Positions 1-8,828 of a stretch of DNA of 46,695 nucleotides are shown here, in pieces. Position 1 is the first letter of the stretch, and the number at the start of each line of letters is the position of its first letter. The translations under genes were made by a program, and so were the position numbers. The notes under the pieces were generated by a model. It saw only the letters and a list, made by a program, of their open reading frames with translations. It was not told the DNA's origin and ran no database searches. The stretch lies in the NCBI GenBank assembly GCA_013203145.1, contig JABMOV010000035.1, positions 1 to 46,695 on the forward strand, in the 5' to 3' direction. Source of the DNA: Fidelibacterota bacterium. Its GTDB lineage: Bacteria > Fidelibacterota > Marinisomatia > Marinisomatales > JABMOV01.

Positions 1-3000
1 AAATGGATTTTCACAACTATCGCCTACGGCTCTGGATGTTTCAACCATACCGTACATGGCTCTTTTTTCATCAGTTGTCGTTCTAAACTCTGATTTGTCT
101 ATTTGAGCTTTTCTTTCGAACAAACCAGTTATGTTATTGCTTGTGGGTGCCGGTGGTAATAATTCGTCAGAGGCTGGTCCCCACATTAATTCATTAAACC
201 CTGGTCCGCCTTCAGCCATAAACCCAACTGGGGTTGCTGGAGGAGTAACAATGTTGATCATTAATGTATCGGTATTGTTTGTTTCGTCTAATTCAAGGAA
301 ATCGTCATCAGTATCACATTCAAAAACGACTTCATAATCGCCTGCACCGCCAAGGCCATAATAATCAAACCCGGTCAAGGTGTACGTGTGTGAAGCTCCC
401 ATTGCTAAAGCAATACCAGATTCATAGACATAACCAAGATAGGTTCCATCGATATATAGGCCATGATAATCCGTGCCATAATAACCTGGAGAATCAGCCG
501 TACCCTGGTTTGTAACCACAACGTCTACTGTGTCGCCACTTAAAGTCATTGAAGTAACCAATAAATCTGGTAACTCAGGCAATGCTTCTTCAAGAATAGT
601 AAAGTCAAAGGCGGAAGAACTCCAATAGTCAGACCATAATAGTTTGTAGCTTGTTCCAGCTGTTCCCGCGAATGAAACCTCAGACGCGTAACTGTATTCA
701 GTACAATAAATGTCATCATTGTAAGCCACTTCTGTTCCACCACAGCCATCATAAACATAAAGTCTTGTGTCAACCGATTGTCCTGTTATACAAGAGGAAA
801 TCGTGATGATACCATCAATTGTTGCTGTGTATTCAAACCACATTGGGGCACCTGTAGCACTGTTTGTGCCAACAACTGCGGGATTAGCGGTCAAACACAA
901 CGCACCTGGATCAAGGTTGTGTGGATGATCTCCAATAAAGTCGAATGTATTTTGATCAAACACAACCCATTCAGAATTGGTAGCATCTGTTCCTGCAGAA
1001 GCTGTCCAGTCTGTGTTCCCCTGTACGACAGCGGCTTTGCGAACCAAAGTATGGTCTTTTGTTGCGTTGGCTACGCCTGCAACATCCCAACCAGAACCCG
1101 GGTCAACTAAGTCATATAAGCCAAAAAGATCTATAAGTGTTGTATCGGTACCACTCATATGGAACAAACCACGAACATCGTCACCATTAAAAACGGCTAT
1201 ATAAGATGTTCCTGCTCCGTAAGGATCTTCGATAAGTGTATCGGCAACCGCCGTGATGGCAGCGTCGGCATATTCATGTGCAACCACATAGGCATCTCCA
1301 TTGGCAAGCATCGTACCAACAGGAAATTTCAAAGTATCGTTGAATGGGTTTCCATTGTAATTTCCCAAAACAAGGTAATCGGCTAAATCAACAGCCAGAC
1401 CTGTTCCGTTATAGATTTCAAATGCTTTGTTGTTTGAGCTTCCCTCTATGAACTCTGAGAAAAACATACCTATGCTTGTAGGTGTTGGAGGTACCTGTAC
1501 TGTAAAGTTATCAACATATGCATTATTGTCTTCATTTGAAGCTGTAGAGTGCCCATAAAAACCAATTTTTACTAAGCCAGTATATCCGGAAAGATCATAT
1601 ATAATTCTTTCTCCGGTGTTTGATATTGGCGTTGTACTGTCCCAAATTTGTAGTGCATTTGCTGCAAGCCAATGGGTTCCATTATCAGTCGAAATAACAA
1701 CAGCAAGAGTATCATCAACGCCAAGAGTAGCGCTGGAAGTACCAGAGTAAGTTGTGTAGGCAAGATCGAATTCAGCTTGATAAGCTACAGAGCCGTCTCC
1801 AAGGTCAATCGGTGGGGTTACCATCCAATGTTTACGGCTACTACCGTAAATATTTAACCTGGCGCTTTTTGTATTATCTGTATTATTGCCAAAATCGTCT
1901 TCAATCCAACCAGAAGTCGTTGTGGTGAAAACTACAGTATCGGCCCACATACCAGAAAATTTTGTCCAGTTCGCCGGCGGGCTATAATCTGGGTACCCCG
2001 TAAACGTTTCAAACTCTTCAGTAAACGGTGGGGTTAATATTGGGTCGTCTTCAGTTGTGAACATCCACACTGGAGCGCCGGTTGCGTCGCCATAAACATT
2101 GTAGGGCGTGATTGACCAATAATAAGTTGTACTATAGGCCAATGAGGCTGGTGCGTATACTACCACATCGCCAAGGTCTGTTGCATTTTCAATGTTTGTT
2201 GGTGGATTGTCGGTTCCAAAGTTAATATCATATCCTGTAGCACCAAGAACAGCGCCCCAACCAAGGCTTGCGTCCAACGCTACAGCTGTTGCTAAGTCTG
2301 CTGGGCTCGGGCTACCGGCTACTGCAGGTGGCTCTGAAGCAACATAAACTTCTGGTCCAGTTACATCGTCAACATAAACTCCATATCCATAATGAGTCGT
2401 TGCTGTAAACTTGATAAATGCGTTATCTGTTTGTGTTATACTAGTTTCTAAATTAAGTGTTTGGAGTGCAAAAGCAGGAATGTCGACACCATAATATGCT
2501 AAGGTGTCCCACGATGTACCACCATCTGTGCTTAACTCAACCCAAAGCTCATCTTGATCAGATCCCCAAGCAACATCTCTTAGATAAAAGTTCAACTCAT
2601 CTGTTCCGGATATTGTAAGGTCTAGTCGTGGCGTTTGCAGTTCCGCCGTTCTCGTAGCGTAGGAGCTGTTTTTAAACATTGCCGAATAGGTGCCAGAATT
2701 AGCATACGCTGAACTCTGTGCCCAAGTATAGATGTCTACTGTTGCTGTGTTGGTCCAACCCATTGGTGGGAAAGAGCCTTCAAAGCCTTCTGATAGACCC
2801 TCGGTTGTGGTGGCTGGAGTAATTACATCAGAAAAAGTGTCTGACACAACCAGATTATCAACGGTTATATTTAAGTCTGGTGAGGCGGCGCCTTGTCTAA
2901 AAAACAATCCGCTTATTCCTGCGATCGTAGTGGTTCCAGTGCCAGATATTTTCGTATCAGTAGACAATGCTGGATCAACCCATAAATCAGAAATTCCTGT

Positions 3001-3675
3001 AGAAATATCGGTTCCAACCACAATTCTATATGTGGTCGCATAATCCAATTCAGTTGCCCATGTTGCCTCTGCTGTGCTAGAACCGTTAGCAACGCCAGGG
3101 CTCCATCCTGTTGCACTAAATGCTGCTGCATCCGTCCTGCCGTACATCGAATACCCGGATGTGTCTGAAAAACCAACAAAATATTCAAAATCTGTACCTG
3201 TATAGGTCGTTGGGTCTGCCATTTGAACATCTAGTCCAAAATATAACATTCCCGAACTTATCGGCGCGAACTCTGCTCTAACGTCTTCAGAGTCAGTATC
3301 GTTTAGTAAAACCGATCCACCGCTTACCTGAACCTGACCTGGTGTTGTACCGCCATAGGTCACCCAGCTAGCATTTCCGATAAGACTACCGTCTGTGTAT
3401 GAAAAATCATCACTAAGGATTTGAGTCCTACTATAATTGTTATAACTGTTAAACCAGTCAATGTGTGTAAAATTGGTTGGTAGGTTTTTTTCTACATCTT
3501 GTTCCATTACCAAGCTTGAGATTAGCGTTTTTTCTGCTGCTGTTAGCGTCTGGCCGCTTTGGTATTTTAGAAAAATAATTTCAGCTTCTTTTGCTCTGTC
3601 TTCATTTCCAAAAGCCTGGGTGGCTATTGAAAACATTAGAAAAATTACAAATGTGCTTTTTATCGCTTTAAGCAT
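1..3675 (-). CDS. Large secreted multidomain surface protein, C-terminus outside window
   Basis: An uninterrupted minus-strand frame runs from an ATG at 3675 to the left edge: 1,225 codons with no stop, so the gene is 3'-partial. An AGGAGA ribosome site lies at 3681-3686. Residues 1-23 form a signal peptide (basic MLKAIK, then a hydrophobic core ending near AFG). A helical stretch follows. Then come, approximately: a concanavalin/choice-of-anchor-like beta domain (88-275), a second one beginning with SEGFEG (292-437), a fibronectin type III-like module (447-543), a choice-of-anchor J-like domain (550-722), a lamin-tail domain with SEFIEGSSNNKAFEIYNG (735-918), a pre-peptidase-C-terminal-like domain (925-1028) and a CARDB-like module with LDETNN (1033-1141). 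It is rich in Thr, Ser, Gly, Asp and Tyr and poor in Lys, as exported beta proteins are. A sorting signal, if any, lies outside the window. Likely role: cell-surface adhesion or an enzyme scaffold; no catalytic motif is visible. Confidence 0.85.
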   Translation of the reverse strand, partial: MLKAIKSTFVIFLMFSIATQAFGNEDRAKEAEIIFLKYQSGQTLTAAEKTLISSLVMEQDVEKNLPTNFTHIDWFNSYNNYSRTQILSDDFSYTDGSLIGNASWVTYGGTTPGQVQVSGGSVLLNDTDSEDVRAEFAPISSGMLYFGLDVQMADPTTYTGTDFEYFVGFSDTSGYSMYGRTDAAAFSATGWSPGVANGSSTAEATWATELDYATTYRIVVGTDISTGISDLWVDPALSTDTKISGTGTTTIAGISGLFFRQGAASPDLNITVDNLVVSDTFSDVITPATTTEGLSEGFEGSFPPMGWTNTATVDIYTWAQSSAYANSGTYSAMFKNSSYATRTAELQTPRLDLTISGTDELNFYLRDVAWGSDQDELWVELSTDGGTSWDTLAYYGVDIPAFALQTLNLETSITQTDNAFIKFTATTHYGYGVYVDDVTGPEVYVASEPPAVAGSPSPADLATAVALDASLGWGAVLGATGYDINFGTDNPPTNIENATDLGDVVVYAPASLAYSTTYYWSITPYNVYGDATGAPVWMFTTEDDPILTPPFTEEFETFTGYPDYSPPANWTKFSGMWADTVVFTTTTSGWIEDDFGNNTDNTKSARLNIYGSSRKHWMVTPPIDLGDGSVAYQAEFDLAYTTYSGTSSATLGVDDTLAVVISTDNGTHWLAANALQIWDSTTPISNTGERIIYDLSGYTGLVKIGFYGHSTASNEDNNAYVDNFTVQVPPTPTSIGMFFSEFIEGSSNNKAFEIYNGTGLAVDLADYLVLGNYNGNPFNDTLKFPVGTMLANGDAYVVAHEYADAAITAVADTLIEDPYGAGTSYIAVFNGDDVRGLFHMSGTDTTLIDLFGLYDLVDPGSGWDVAGVANATKDHTLVRKAAVVQGNTDWTASAGTDATNSEWVVFDQNTFDFIGDHPHNLDPGALCLTANPAVVGTNSATGAPMWFEYTATIDGIITISSCITGQSVDTRLYVYDGCGGTEVAYNDDIYCTEYSYASEVSFAGTAGTSYKLLWSDYWSSSAFDFTILEEALPELPDLLVTSMTLSGDTVDVVVTNQGTADSPGYYGTDYHGLYIDGTYLGYVYESGIALAMGASHTYTLTGFDYYGLGGAGDYEVVFECDTDDDFLELDETNNTDTLMINIVTPPATPVGFMAEGGPGFNELMWGPASDELLPPAPTSNNITGLFERKAQIDKSEFRTTTDEKRAMYGMVETSRAVGDSCENPF

Positions 3676-3850
3676 TTTTATCTCCTGGTTGTTGTTCCTT
3701 CAAAATTTTCTGGCATTATCCTGCTATCCTACCATGCCGGAGTAGTAAAAGTGCCGTCAATATACCTTTTTGTATTTAGTTCAGTCAAGTTATTAATCAG
3801 CGATATTGACTCAAATCACTAATTGGTCAATAATCGGGTCTTTTTGTCTC

Positions 3851-5209
3851 CTAAGTTGTAGATACCAGCAGTTGCTGTTTCAGCATATTTATCGTTTTTC
3901 CTGTTCGATCATCAGCCTTTATCTTTTTATCCATTGCGCGACAAGCGTGCAAAACGGTGGAGTGGTCTCGGCCTCCAAAATGTAACCCTATAGTAATAAG
4001 GGGAGTTTTTAATATTTCGCGTACCAAATAAACAGACATGTGTCGCGCTTCGGCGATTTCTTTTTTCCGGCTAGCTCCAACAATTTCTTTTTCGCCAATT
4101 TTTGTAACCTCTGAAACCCGTTTTACTATATCTTCTATTGTAAGCTCCGAAACCAGTTTTTTTCCCAATCTTTCCTGAACAACCTTTTTTACAAGATGTT
4201 GGTCTATCTCTTTATTAGATAATGAGCTGTATGCAAGCAATCTGATTATAATGCTCTCTAAGTCGCGGACGCTCGTTTTTATGTGTGTGGCAATGAATTC
4301 AACAAGATTGTATGGAAGCTCCAAGCTGTTTTCTTCGCTCTTTTCCAGGAGAATTGCCACGCGCGTCTCAAAGGGTGGTGGCTGTATATCTACTGAAAGT
4401 CCCGACTCAAACCGCGACAATAAACGATCCATTAATCCCTCTAGTTCACCAGGATAACGATCCGCTGTTAATACTATTTGTTTTCCGCTTTGATATAATT
4501 CGTTGAAGGTGTGAAAAAACTGTTCCTGAGTTTGTTCTTTACCCTGAAAAAATTGAATGTCGTCAATTAACAAAACGTCGGCGCGTCTGTATGTCTTGGC
4601 AAATTCTACCGTTTTGTTTTTCCGAATACTGGAAATAAAATCTCTTGTAAAGGTTTCGCTGGCTGCTAATACAATATTTGCTTCAGGATTTTCTGCTTTA
4701 ATTTTATTCCCGATTGCGTGCAGTAAGTGAGTTTTCCCCAATCCAACGCCGCCATACACTACCAGCGGATTAAATTGCGAATTTCCCGGATTTTCTCCCA
4801 AGGTCATGCCAGCCGCTTTAGCAAATTGATTATTTTTACCTTCAATATAATTTGCGAACGTATATTTTTTGTTCAATTGTGATTTTATTGATGGCTTTGC
4901 ATGTTTTTCTTGTTGTTCTTCGGGCCACAAATTGGTTTTTTTCTCAGGCGAAGTAGATACAGTATATTTAATAGTAACATCGCTTTGCGTCTCTTTTTTT
5001 ATGATGGCTTCTAAAAGAGGTTGGTAATGACTTTTTAACCATTCAAAGAAAAATTGGTTTGGTACTTCTAATACCAATTCGCTATCCGCATAAGCAATTG
5101 CGTTTACCGGCTCAAACCACGTATTGAACGCATGATCCGGAAGAGATTCTTTTAGCTGGGCTTTTGTTTTGCCCCAGATATTTTCGTAGGCAGTATAAGG
5201 GTTATCCAC
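3851..5209 (-). CDS. dnaA: Chromosomal replication initiator protein DnaA
   Basis: This 452-residue protein binds DnaA boxes and melts the origin. The N-terminal domain (about 1-85) is the DnaB/DciA-interaction type. The AAA+ core has Walker A GGVGLGKTHLLHAIG near residue 153-167 and Walker B LLIDDIQF. The C-terminal domain IV carries the helix-turn-helix and the family signature GGRDHSTVLHAC. Length is normal. The start is GTG at 5209 (protein MDNPYTAYENIW). This GTG lies inside the sequence TTATCCACA at 5202-5210, a consensus DnaA box, and a second box at 5213-5221 supplies the upstream purines (GGAAAA on the coding strand). A TATAAT lies on the minus strand at 5221-5226, so the transcript could have a very short leader. 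The layout suggests tight autoregulation. The gene is transcribed away from rpmH. Confidence 0.97.
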   Translation of the reverse strand: MDNPYTAYENIWGKTKAQLKESLPDHAFNTWFEPVNAIAYADSELVLEVPNQFFFEWLKSHYQPLLEAIIKKETQSDVTIKYTVSTSPEKKTNLWPEEQQEKHAKPSIKSQLNKKYTFANYIEGKNNQFAKAAGMTLGENPGNSQFNPLVVYGGVGLGKTHLLHAIGNKIKAENPEANIVLAASETFTRDFISSIRKNKTVEFAKTYRRADVLLIDDIQFFQGKEQTQEQFFHTFNELYQSGKQIVLTADRYPGELEGLMDRLLSRFESGLSVDIQPPPFETRVAILLEKSEENSLELPYNLVEFIATHIKTSVRDLESIIIRLLAYSSLSNKEIDQHLVKKVVQERLGKKLVSELTIEDIVKRVSEVTKIGEKEIVGASRKKEIAEARHMSVYLVREILKTPLITIGLHFGGRDHSTVLHACRAMDKKIKADDRTGKTINMLKQQLLVSTT

Positions 5210-5221
5210 AAGTTTTCCACA
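5202..5221 (+). promoter_or_regulatory. Two DnaA boxes over the dnaA start
   Basis: TTATCCACA at 5202-5210 is an exact consensus DnaA box and covers the GTG start of dnaA. TTTTCCACA at 5213-5221 is a common one-mismatch variant in the same orientation, 11 bases away. A weaker inverted copy, TGTGGAGAA, lies at 5297-5305. Binding here would cover the dnaA start and probable promoter, so autorepression is the simplest reading. A secondary origin element is also possible. Confidence 0.7.
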
Positions 5222-5376
5222 ATTATATTCTTATTTAATTTACTTCCTTTTGTTAACGGCGAACCAATGCTTTTGTCTTCTTTTCAATATAATTTTTGTG
5301 GAGAAGCATTGCTTAACAATTTCTTTGGACTTATTCGCATTGTGTGTTAGTTTTCTTGGCTAAATTTGGAGTGATT

Positions 5377-5511
5377 ATGAAGCGCACGTTTCAACCTAGT
5401 AATAGAAAAAGAAAAAACAAACACGGTTTTCGCGCCCGTATGGCATCTGTCGGCGGTCGTCGTGTTTTAGCTCGTCGCCGGAAAAAAGGTCGCAAAGTAT
5501 TATCTGCCTAA
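5377..5511 (+). CDS. rpmH: 50S ribosomal protein L34
   Basis: This is a 44-residue, extremely basic protein beginning [18 protein letters not shown] and ending KVLSA. It contains the classic L34 core FRARM with [19 protein letters not shown] at 5368-5371 lies five bases before the ATG. The protein is a structural component of the large ribosomal subunit. It opens the plus-strand operon divergent from dnaA, the standard dnaA/rpmH divergence seen near many origins. The next gene starts only four bases after its stop, but that gene is yidD rather than the usual rnpA. Confidence 0.97.
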   Translation: MKRTFQPSNRKRKNKHGFRARMASVGGRRVLARRRKKGRKVLSA

Positions 5512-5515
5512 AGGC

Positions 5516-5767
5516 GTGGATACGTCATGGCGATGGATTAACTTTTTAGATGCGCTGTTACGGAAAATCGTAACAGCGCTCATTTTTGGCTATAAAAAAC
5601 TTCTTTCTCCTCTCTTTGGGTCTAACTGTCGTTTTTACCCTACCTGTTCTTCGTATGCGATGGACGCTTTCAAAACAAAACCTTTTCATAAGGCCTTTTT
5701 TTTAACCACTAAACGAATATCAAAATGCCACCCTTATCATGAGGGCGGATATGATCCGGTACCCTAA
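5516..5767 (+). CDS. yidD: Membrane protein insertion efficiency factor YidD
   Basis: The 83-residue product carries the YidD signature: YKKLLSPLFGSNCRFYPTCSSYAMDAF and a C-terminal CHPYHEGGYDPVP with conserved cysteines. YidD is a small membrane-associated protein that helps YidC/Sec insert membrane proteins. The only in-frame start that keeps the N-terminus is GTG at 5516, four bases after the rpmH stop. No well-spaced ribosome site is present, so translation is probably coupled to rpmH. The stop overlaps the yidC start by one base. In most genomes rnpA stands directly upstream; here there is no room for it. Confidence 0.93.
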   Translation: MDTSWRWINFLDALLRKIVTALIFGYKKLLSPLFGSNCRFYPTCSSYAMDAFKTKPFHKAFFLTTKRISKCHPYHEGGYDPVP

Positions 5768-7467
5768 TGGATAGAAATACAGTCATAGGAATGGTGCTTG
5801 TCGCCATTATCATCATTGCCACACCTTATTATATGGAGAAAGTTGCTCCAATTCCGGTTGAGCAACCAGCTGAGCAGCAAAGGGAGGTCCATCAATCGCC
5901 TACGCCCGTAAGTGAGCAATCGGTGGTAACACAACAAGCTGTTTCGCCAAAGAAGGTTATCACAGGGTCTGAGATTGATCTTGTCGAGCTAGAAGAATCT
6001 CTGATTTCCGTATCAAATGTTTTTTACGAAGCCCTTATCAGTAATAAAAATGGGGGAACGATTGTTTCATTTAAACTTAACAATTATAATTACTTTGATT
6101 CGTCTTTGGTAAACCTAATTGATAAAAACAACCAGGATAACCTGGTTATTAGTGGTAGCACAATTGACGGAGAGGCGTTTGAGCTAAATGAAAATTGGAC
6201 GGTCTCAAGTAATGTTAAAAAGTTAAGCGCTTATGATGCTCCCGCTTCCTTGGTTTTCACCACCAGTTTTCAAGGTTCTGTCATTTCAAAAAAACTCACT
6301 TTTAATCCAGATACTTACCAAATCGATGTTGAGATTGATTTTGCCGGCTCAGCAAGCTCTCTTTCTCAGGGATATTATCAGCTTGGATGGAATGGTGGTC
6401 TGCCCGTTACTGAGAAGAACGAAAAAGATGATTTGTTTTATTTTAAAGGGTATGTTTTTCAAGGCGATGATTTACACGATCCTAAGCTAGACAAGGATAA
6501 AACAGAAGCAACTGAATTCAGAGGACAAACAGGTTGGGTTGCCGTCCGAAATAAATATTTTCTTGCTGCGTTTTTACCCTCTACGCCCGGTGTTGGGGCA
6601 AGTCTTGGTGGTCACTATGAGGATAAAAAACCTTTATATAATATTTCCTTATACCAACAAGCAAATGGCGGTTCGAAAACAACGCTTTATCTTGGCCCGC
6701 TAGAATATAAGCGCATACAGGCAGTAGGCCTTAACCTTGATCGCGTTATGACAATGGGATGGTCGATCATTCGCCCTATAAGTCGTGGTGTTTTAATGTT
6801 GTTAATGGCTCTTCACAAATACATCCCGAATTATGGTTTTATACTGATCCTCTTTTCAGTCCTCGTAAAGGTCGTTGTTTACCCGCTCACAAAGAAAAGC
6901 TATCAGAGCACCCGCAAAATGCAGGAAATTCAACCTCAAATCACAGCCTTAAAAGAAAAACACAAGAGCGACCCGCAAAAACTAAACAAGGCCACCATGG
7001 CTCTTTATAAAGAATTCGGTGTAAATCCCATGGGTGGTTGTTTGCCGCTGTTGCTTCAAATGCCTTTACTTTTTGCGCTTTTCCAGGTTTTTCGTTCAAC
7101 GATCGAGCTCCGTGGCGCACCTTTTATCTTCTGGATTCGCGATCTTTCTGCGCCAGACACACTTATGGAGATTGGCGGTTTCCCCATAAATATATTACCC
7201 TTGTTCATGACGGTTACTATGATTTTACAACAAAGCATGATGCCGACCCAGGCGGGGCAGCAAAAGACGATGATGTATGCAATGAACATTATGTTTTTGT
7301 TCATCTTCTACAGATTCCCGTCCGGTCTAAACCTTTATTATACGCTCTTTAATATATTAACCATTCTTCAGCAAAAATATTTAACACCACACGCAGCCGC
7401 ACCTGCGCCAGTAGTAGTACAAAAAACGCAGAAACCTAAACCTCCGGCAGTCCGTAAGAAAAAATGA
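5767..7467 (+). CDS. yidC: Membrane protein insertase YidC
   Basis: The product has 566 residues. It has an N-terminal membrane anchor (about 5-22), a Pro/Glu/Gln-rich linker, a large periplasmic beta domain (about 60-340) with the typical YFKGYVF and RGQTGWVAVRNKYF stretches, and a C-terminal insertase core (about 350-540). The core includes NYGFILILFSVLVK, PLTKKSY, the cytoplasmic helical hairpin with MQEIQPQI and NPMGGCLPLLLQMP. The tail is basic (KPKPPAVRKKK), which in other species helps ribosome contact. Length is typical of Gram-negative YidC, slightly longer than in E. coli. It overlaps yidD by one base and mnmE by four bases (ATGA), so translation is probably coupled. Confidence 0.96.
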   Translation: MDRNTVIGMVLVAIIIIATPYYMEKVAPIPVEQPAEQQREVHQSPTPVSEQSVVTQQAVSPKKVITGSEIDLVELEESLISVSNVFYEALISNKNGGTIVSFKLNNYNYFDSSLVNLIDKNNQDNLVISGSTIDGEAFELNENWTVSSNVKKLSAYDAPASLVFTTSFQGSVISKKLTFNPDTYQIDVEIDFAGSASSLSQGYYQLGWNGGLPVTEKNEKDDLFYFKGYVFQGDDLHDPKLDKDKTEATEFRGQTGWVAVRNKYFLAAFLPSTPGVGASLGGHYEDKKPLYNISLYQQANGGSKTTLYLGPLEYKRIQAVGLNLDRVMTMGWSIIRPISRGVLMLLMALHKYIPNYGFILILFSVLVKVVVYPLTKKSYQSTRKMQEIQPQITALKEKHKSDPQKLNKATMALYKEFGVNPMGGCLPLLLQMPLLFALFQVFRSTIELRGAPFIFWIRDLSAPDTLMEIGGFPINILPLFMTVTMILQQSMMPTQAGQQKTMMYAMNIMFLFIFYRFPSGLNLYYTLFNILTILQQKYLTPHAAAPAPVVVQKTQKPKPPAVRKKK

Positions 7468-8813
7468 ACACCCCCACTACGATAGTGGCTCCTGCCACAC
7501 CCCACGGGGTTGGCGGGATAGCTGTTGTTCGGATTAGTGGTCCGGCGTCTTACAAAATAGTACAGCACCTTTCTGGTGTTGCGCTTAACATACGGTATGC
7601 TACCTATATAAATATCAACGATTTAAGTGGTAATTGTATTGATCGTGGGATAGCCATTTTTTATAAGAAGCCTGGTTCCTATACAGGCGAAGATGTTGTG
7701 GAGATATCGTGTCACGGCAATCCGGTTATTGTACAGCATATCGTTGACATCTGTTGTGAGCTTGGTGCAACACTGGCGGAGCCCGGTGAGTTTACACGAC
7801 GAGCCTTTATTAATGGAAAACTTGACCTGGTTCAGGCAGAGAGCGTCGGGGCGTTGATTCAATCACAATCCGCAGAAAGCGCATCCTTAAATCTGAGACT
7901 ACTAGAAGGCGATCTTTCTAAAATATTTGCTCAGATTAAACATGTTCTTTTACAAAGCCTTTCATCGGTAGAGTTTGAATTAGATGTTTCGGAGGAAGCT
8001 TTACAGCCAAACCTCCAAAAAGATTTATTTCAAAATGTTTTACTTCTTGTTGATGGTTTGTCGACACTTTTGGATTCATACCAAAGAGGCAAACTTTTAA
8101 CGCAAGGCGCTAAGGTTGTAATTGTTGGCAGCCCCAATGTTGGAAAGTCTACCCTGCTTAATCGTCTGGTTGGCTTTGATCGAGCTATTACAAGTGCAGA
8201 ACCCGGCACCACGCGAGACCCTGTTGATGTAAACCTAACAATCGGTGGAGTATCTGTAAGCCTAATAGATACAGCTGGTTTAAGATCGGCTACTGGTGAA
8301 ATCGAAAAGGAGGGCGTCTCCAGAACTCTTCAGTATGCAAAATCTGCAGACTGTATCATTGAGATGTATGAAGCCCGCGAAACAAACAAAGAGGTTCTTT
8401 CCTTCGCGCTTCCAGATTCTATTCCAAGAATTCATGTTTTTAATAAAACTGACTTATTAGAGTCTCATAAGATTATTGCTTTGCGAAAAACACACAAAAA
8501 CACTTGTTTTATATCGGCTTTATCAGGCAAAGGATTAGATGAGCTTGAATCTAAAATCAAAGATACTCTTGGTCTCAATCGTGCTCTTTCATCAGACGTC
8601 GCATTGACAACGGCGCGACAAAAGGATTCAGCAAAAAACGCTCTTGCTTCTATCAATAATGCCCTTGGTTTGCTTTCACAATCCACTCTTGAATTAGAGC
8701 TGATTTCTTTTGAACTCCACGAGGCTCTCCAGTCCATTGATAGAATTCTTGGAAAAACGACGCCTGATGATATTCTCAATAATATCTTCGGTGCTTTTTG
8801 CGTTGGAAAATAG
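7464..8813 (+). CDS. mnmE: tRNA modification GTPase MnmE
   Basis: With MnmG this enzyme installs the carboxymethylaminomethyl group at U34 of certain tRNAs. The 449 residues show the N-terminal tetrahydrofolate-binding domain (TPHGVGGIAVVRISG; CHGNPVIVQHIV; GEFTRRAFINGKLDL), an inserted G domain with G1 GSPNVGKSTLLN, G3 DTAGLR and G4 NKTD, and the diagnostic C-terminus ending FCVGK, whose cysteine is conserved in the family. Length is normal. The ATG overlaps the yidC stop as ATGA. The mnmG start follows within seven bases, so the two partner enzymes are co-expressed. Confidence 0.97.
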   Translation: MNTPTTIVAPATPHGVGGIAVVRISGPASYKIVQHLSGVALNIRYATYININDLSGNCIDRGIAIFYKKPGSYTGEDVVEISCHGNPVIVQHIVDICCELGATLAEPGEFTRRAFINGKLDLVQAESVGALIQSQSAESASLNLRLLEGDLSKIFAQIKHVLLQSLSSVEFELDVSEEALQPNLQKDLFQNVLLLVDGLSTLLDSYQRGKLLTQGAKVVIVGSPNVGKSTLLNRLVGFDRAITSAEPGTTRDPVDVNLTIGGVSVSLIDTAGLRSATGEIEKEGVSRTLQYAKSADCIIEMYEARETNKEVLSFALPDSIPRIHVFNKTDLLESHKIIALRKTHKNTCFISALSGKGLDELESKIKDTLGLNRALSSDVALTTARQKDSAKNALASINNALGLLSQSTLELELISFELHEALQSIDRILGKTTPDDILNNIFGAFCVGK

Positions 8814-8828
8814 GTTTCACGTGAAACA
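8813..8828. promoter_or_regulatory. parS-like ParB-binding palindrome at the mnmG start
   Basis: GGTTTCACGTGAAACA matches the widely conserved chromosomal parS 16-mer TGTTTCACGTGAAACA at 15 of 16 positions. The 14-base core GTTTCACGTGAAAC is a perfect palindrome. The GTG start codon of mnmG is the right half of the central CACGTG. ParB-family proteins nucleate on such sites near origins. The assignment rests on sequence identity and location; parA and parB are not in this window. Confidence 0.8.

Noticed and set aside
5210..5376. The dnaA-rpmH gap as the primary replication origin
   Set aside because: It has three DnaA-like boxes but is short, and lacks the long AT tract and CTA/TTA repeat run seen at 15928-16374. 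It remains possible as a secondary or regulatory site.
5377..5511. A Thermus-like rnpA frame nested over rpmH
   Set aside because: No open frame of sufficient length exists on either strand across this stretch.
8710..8820. A longer MnmG starting at 8710
   Set aside because: It would be antiparallel to no gene but overlaps mnmE by more than 100 bases and adds a non-family N-terminus; the GTG at 8821 fits the family start.
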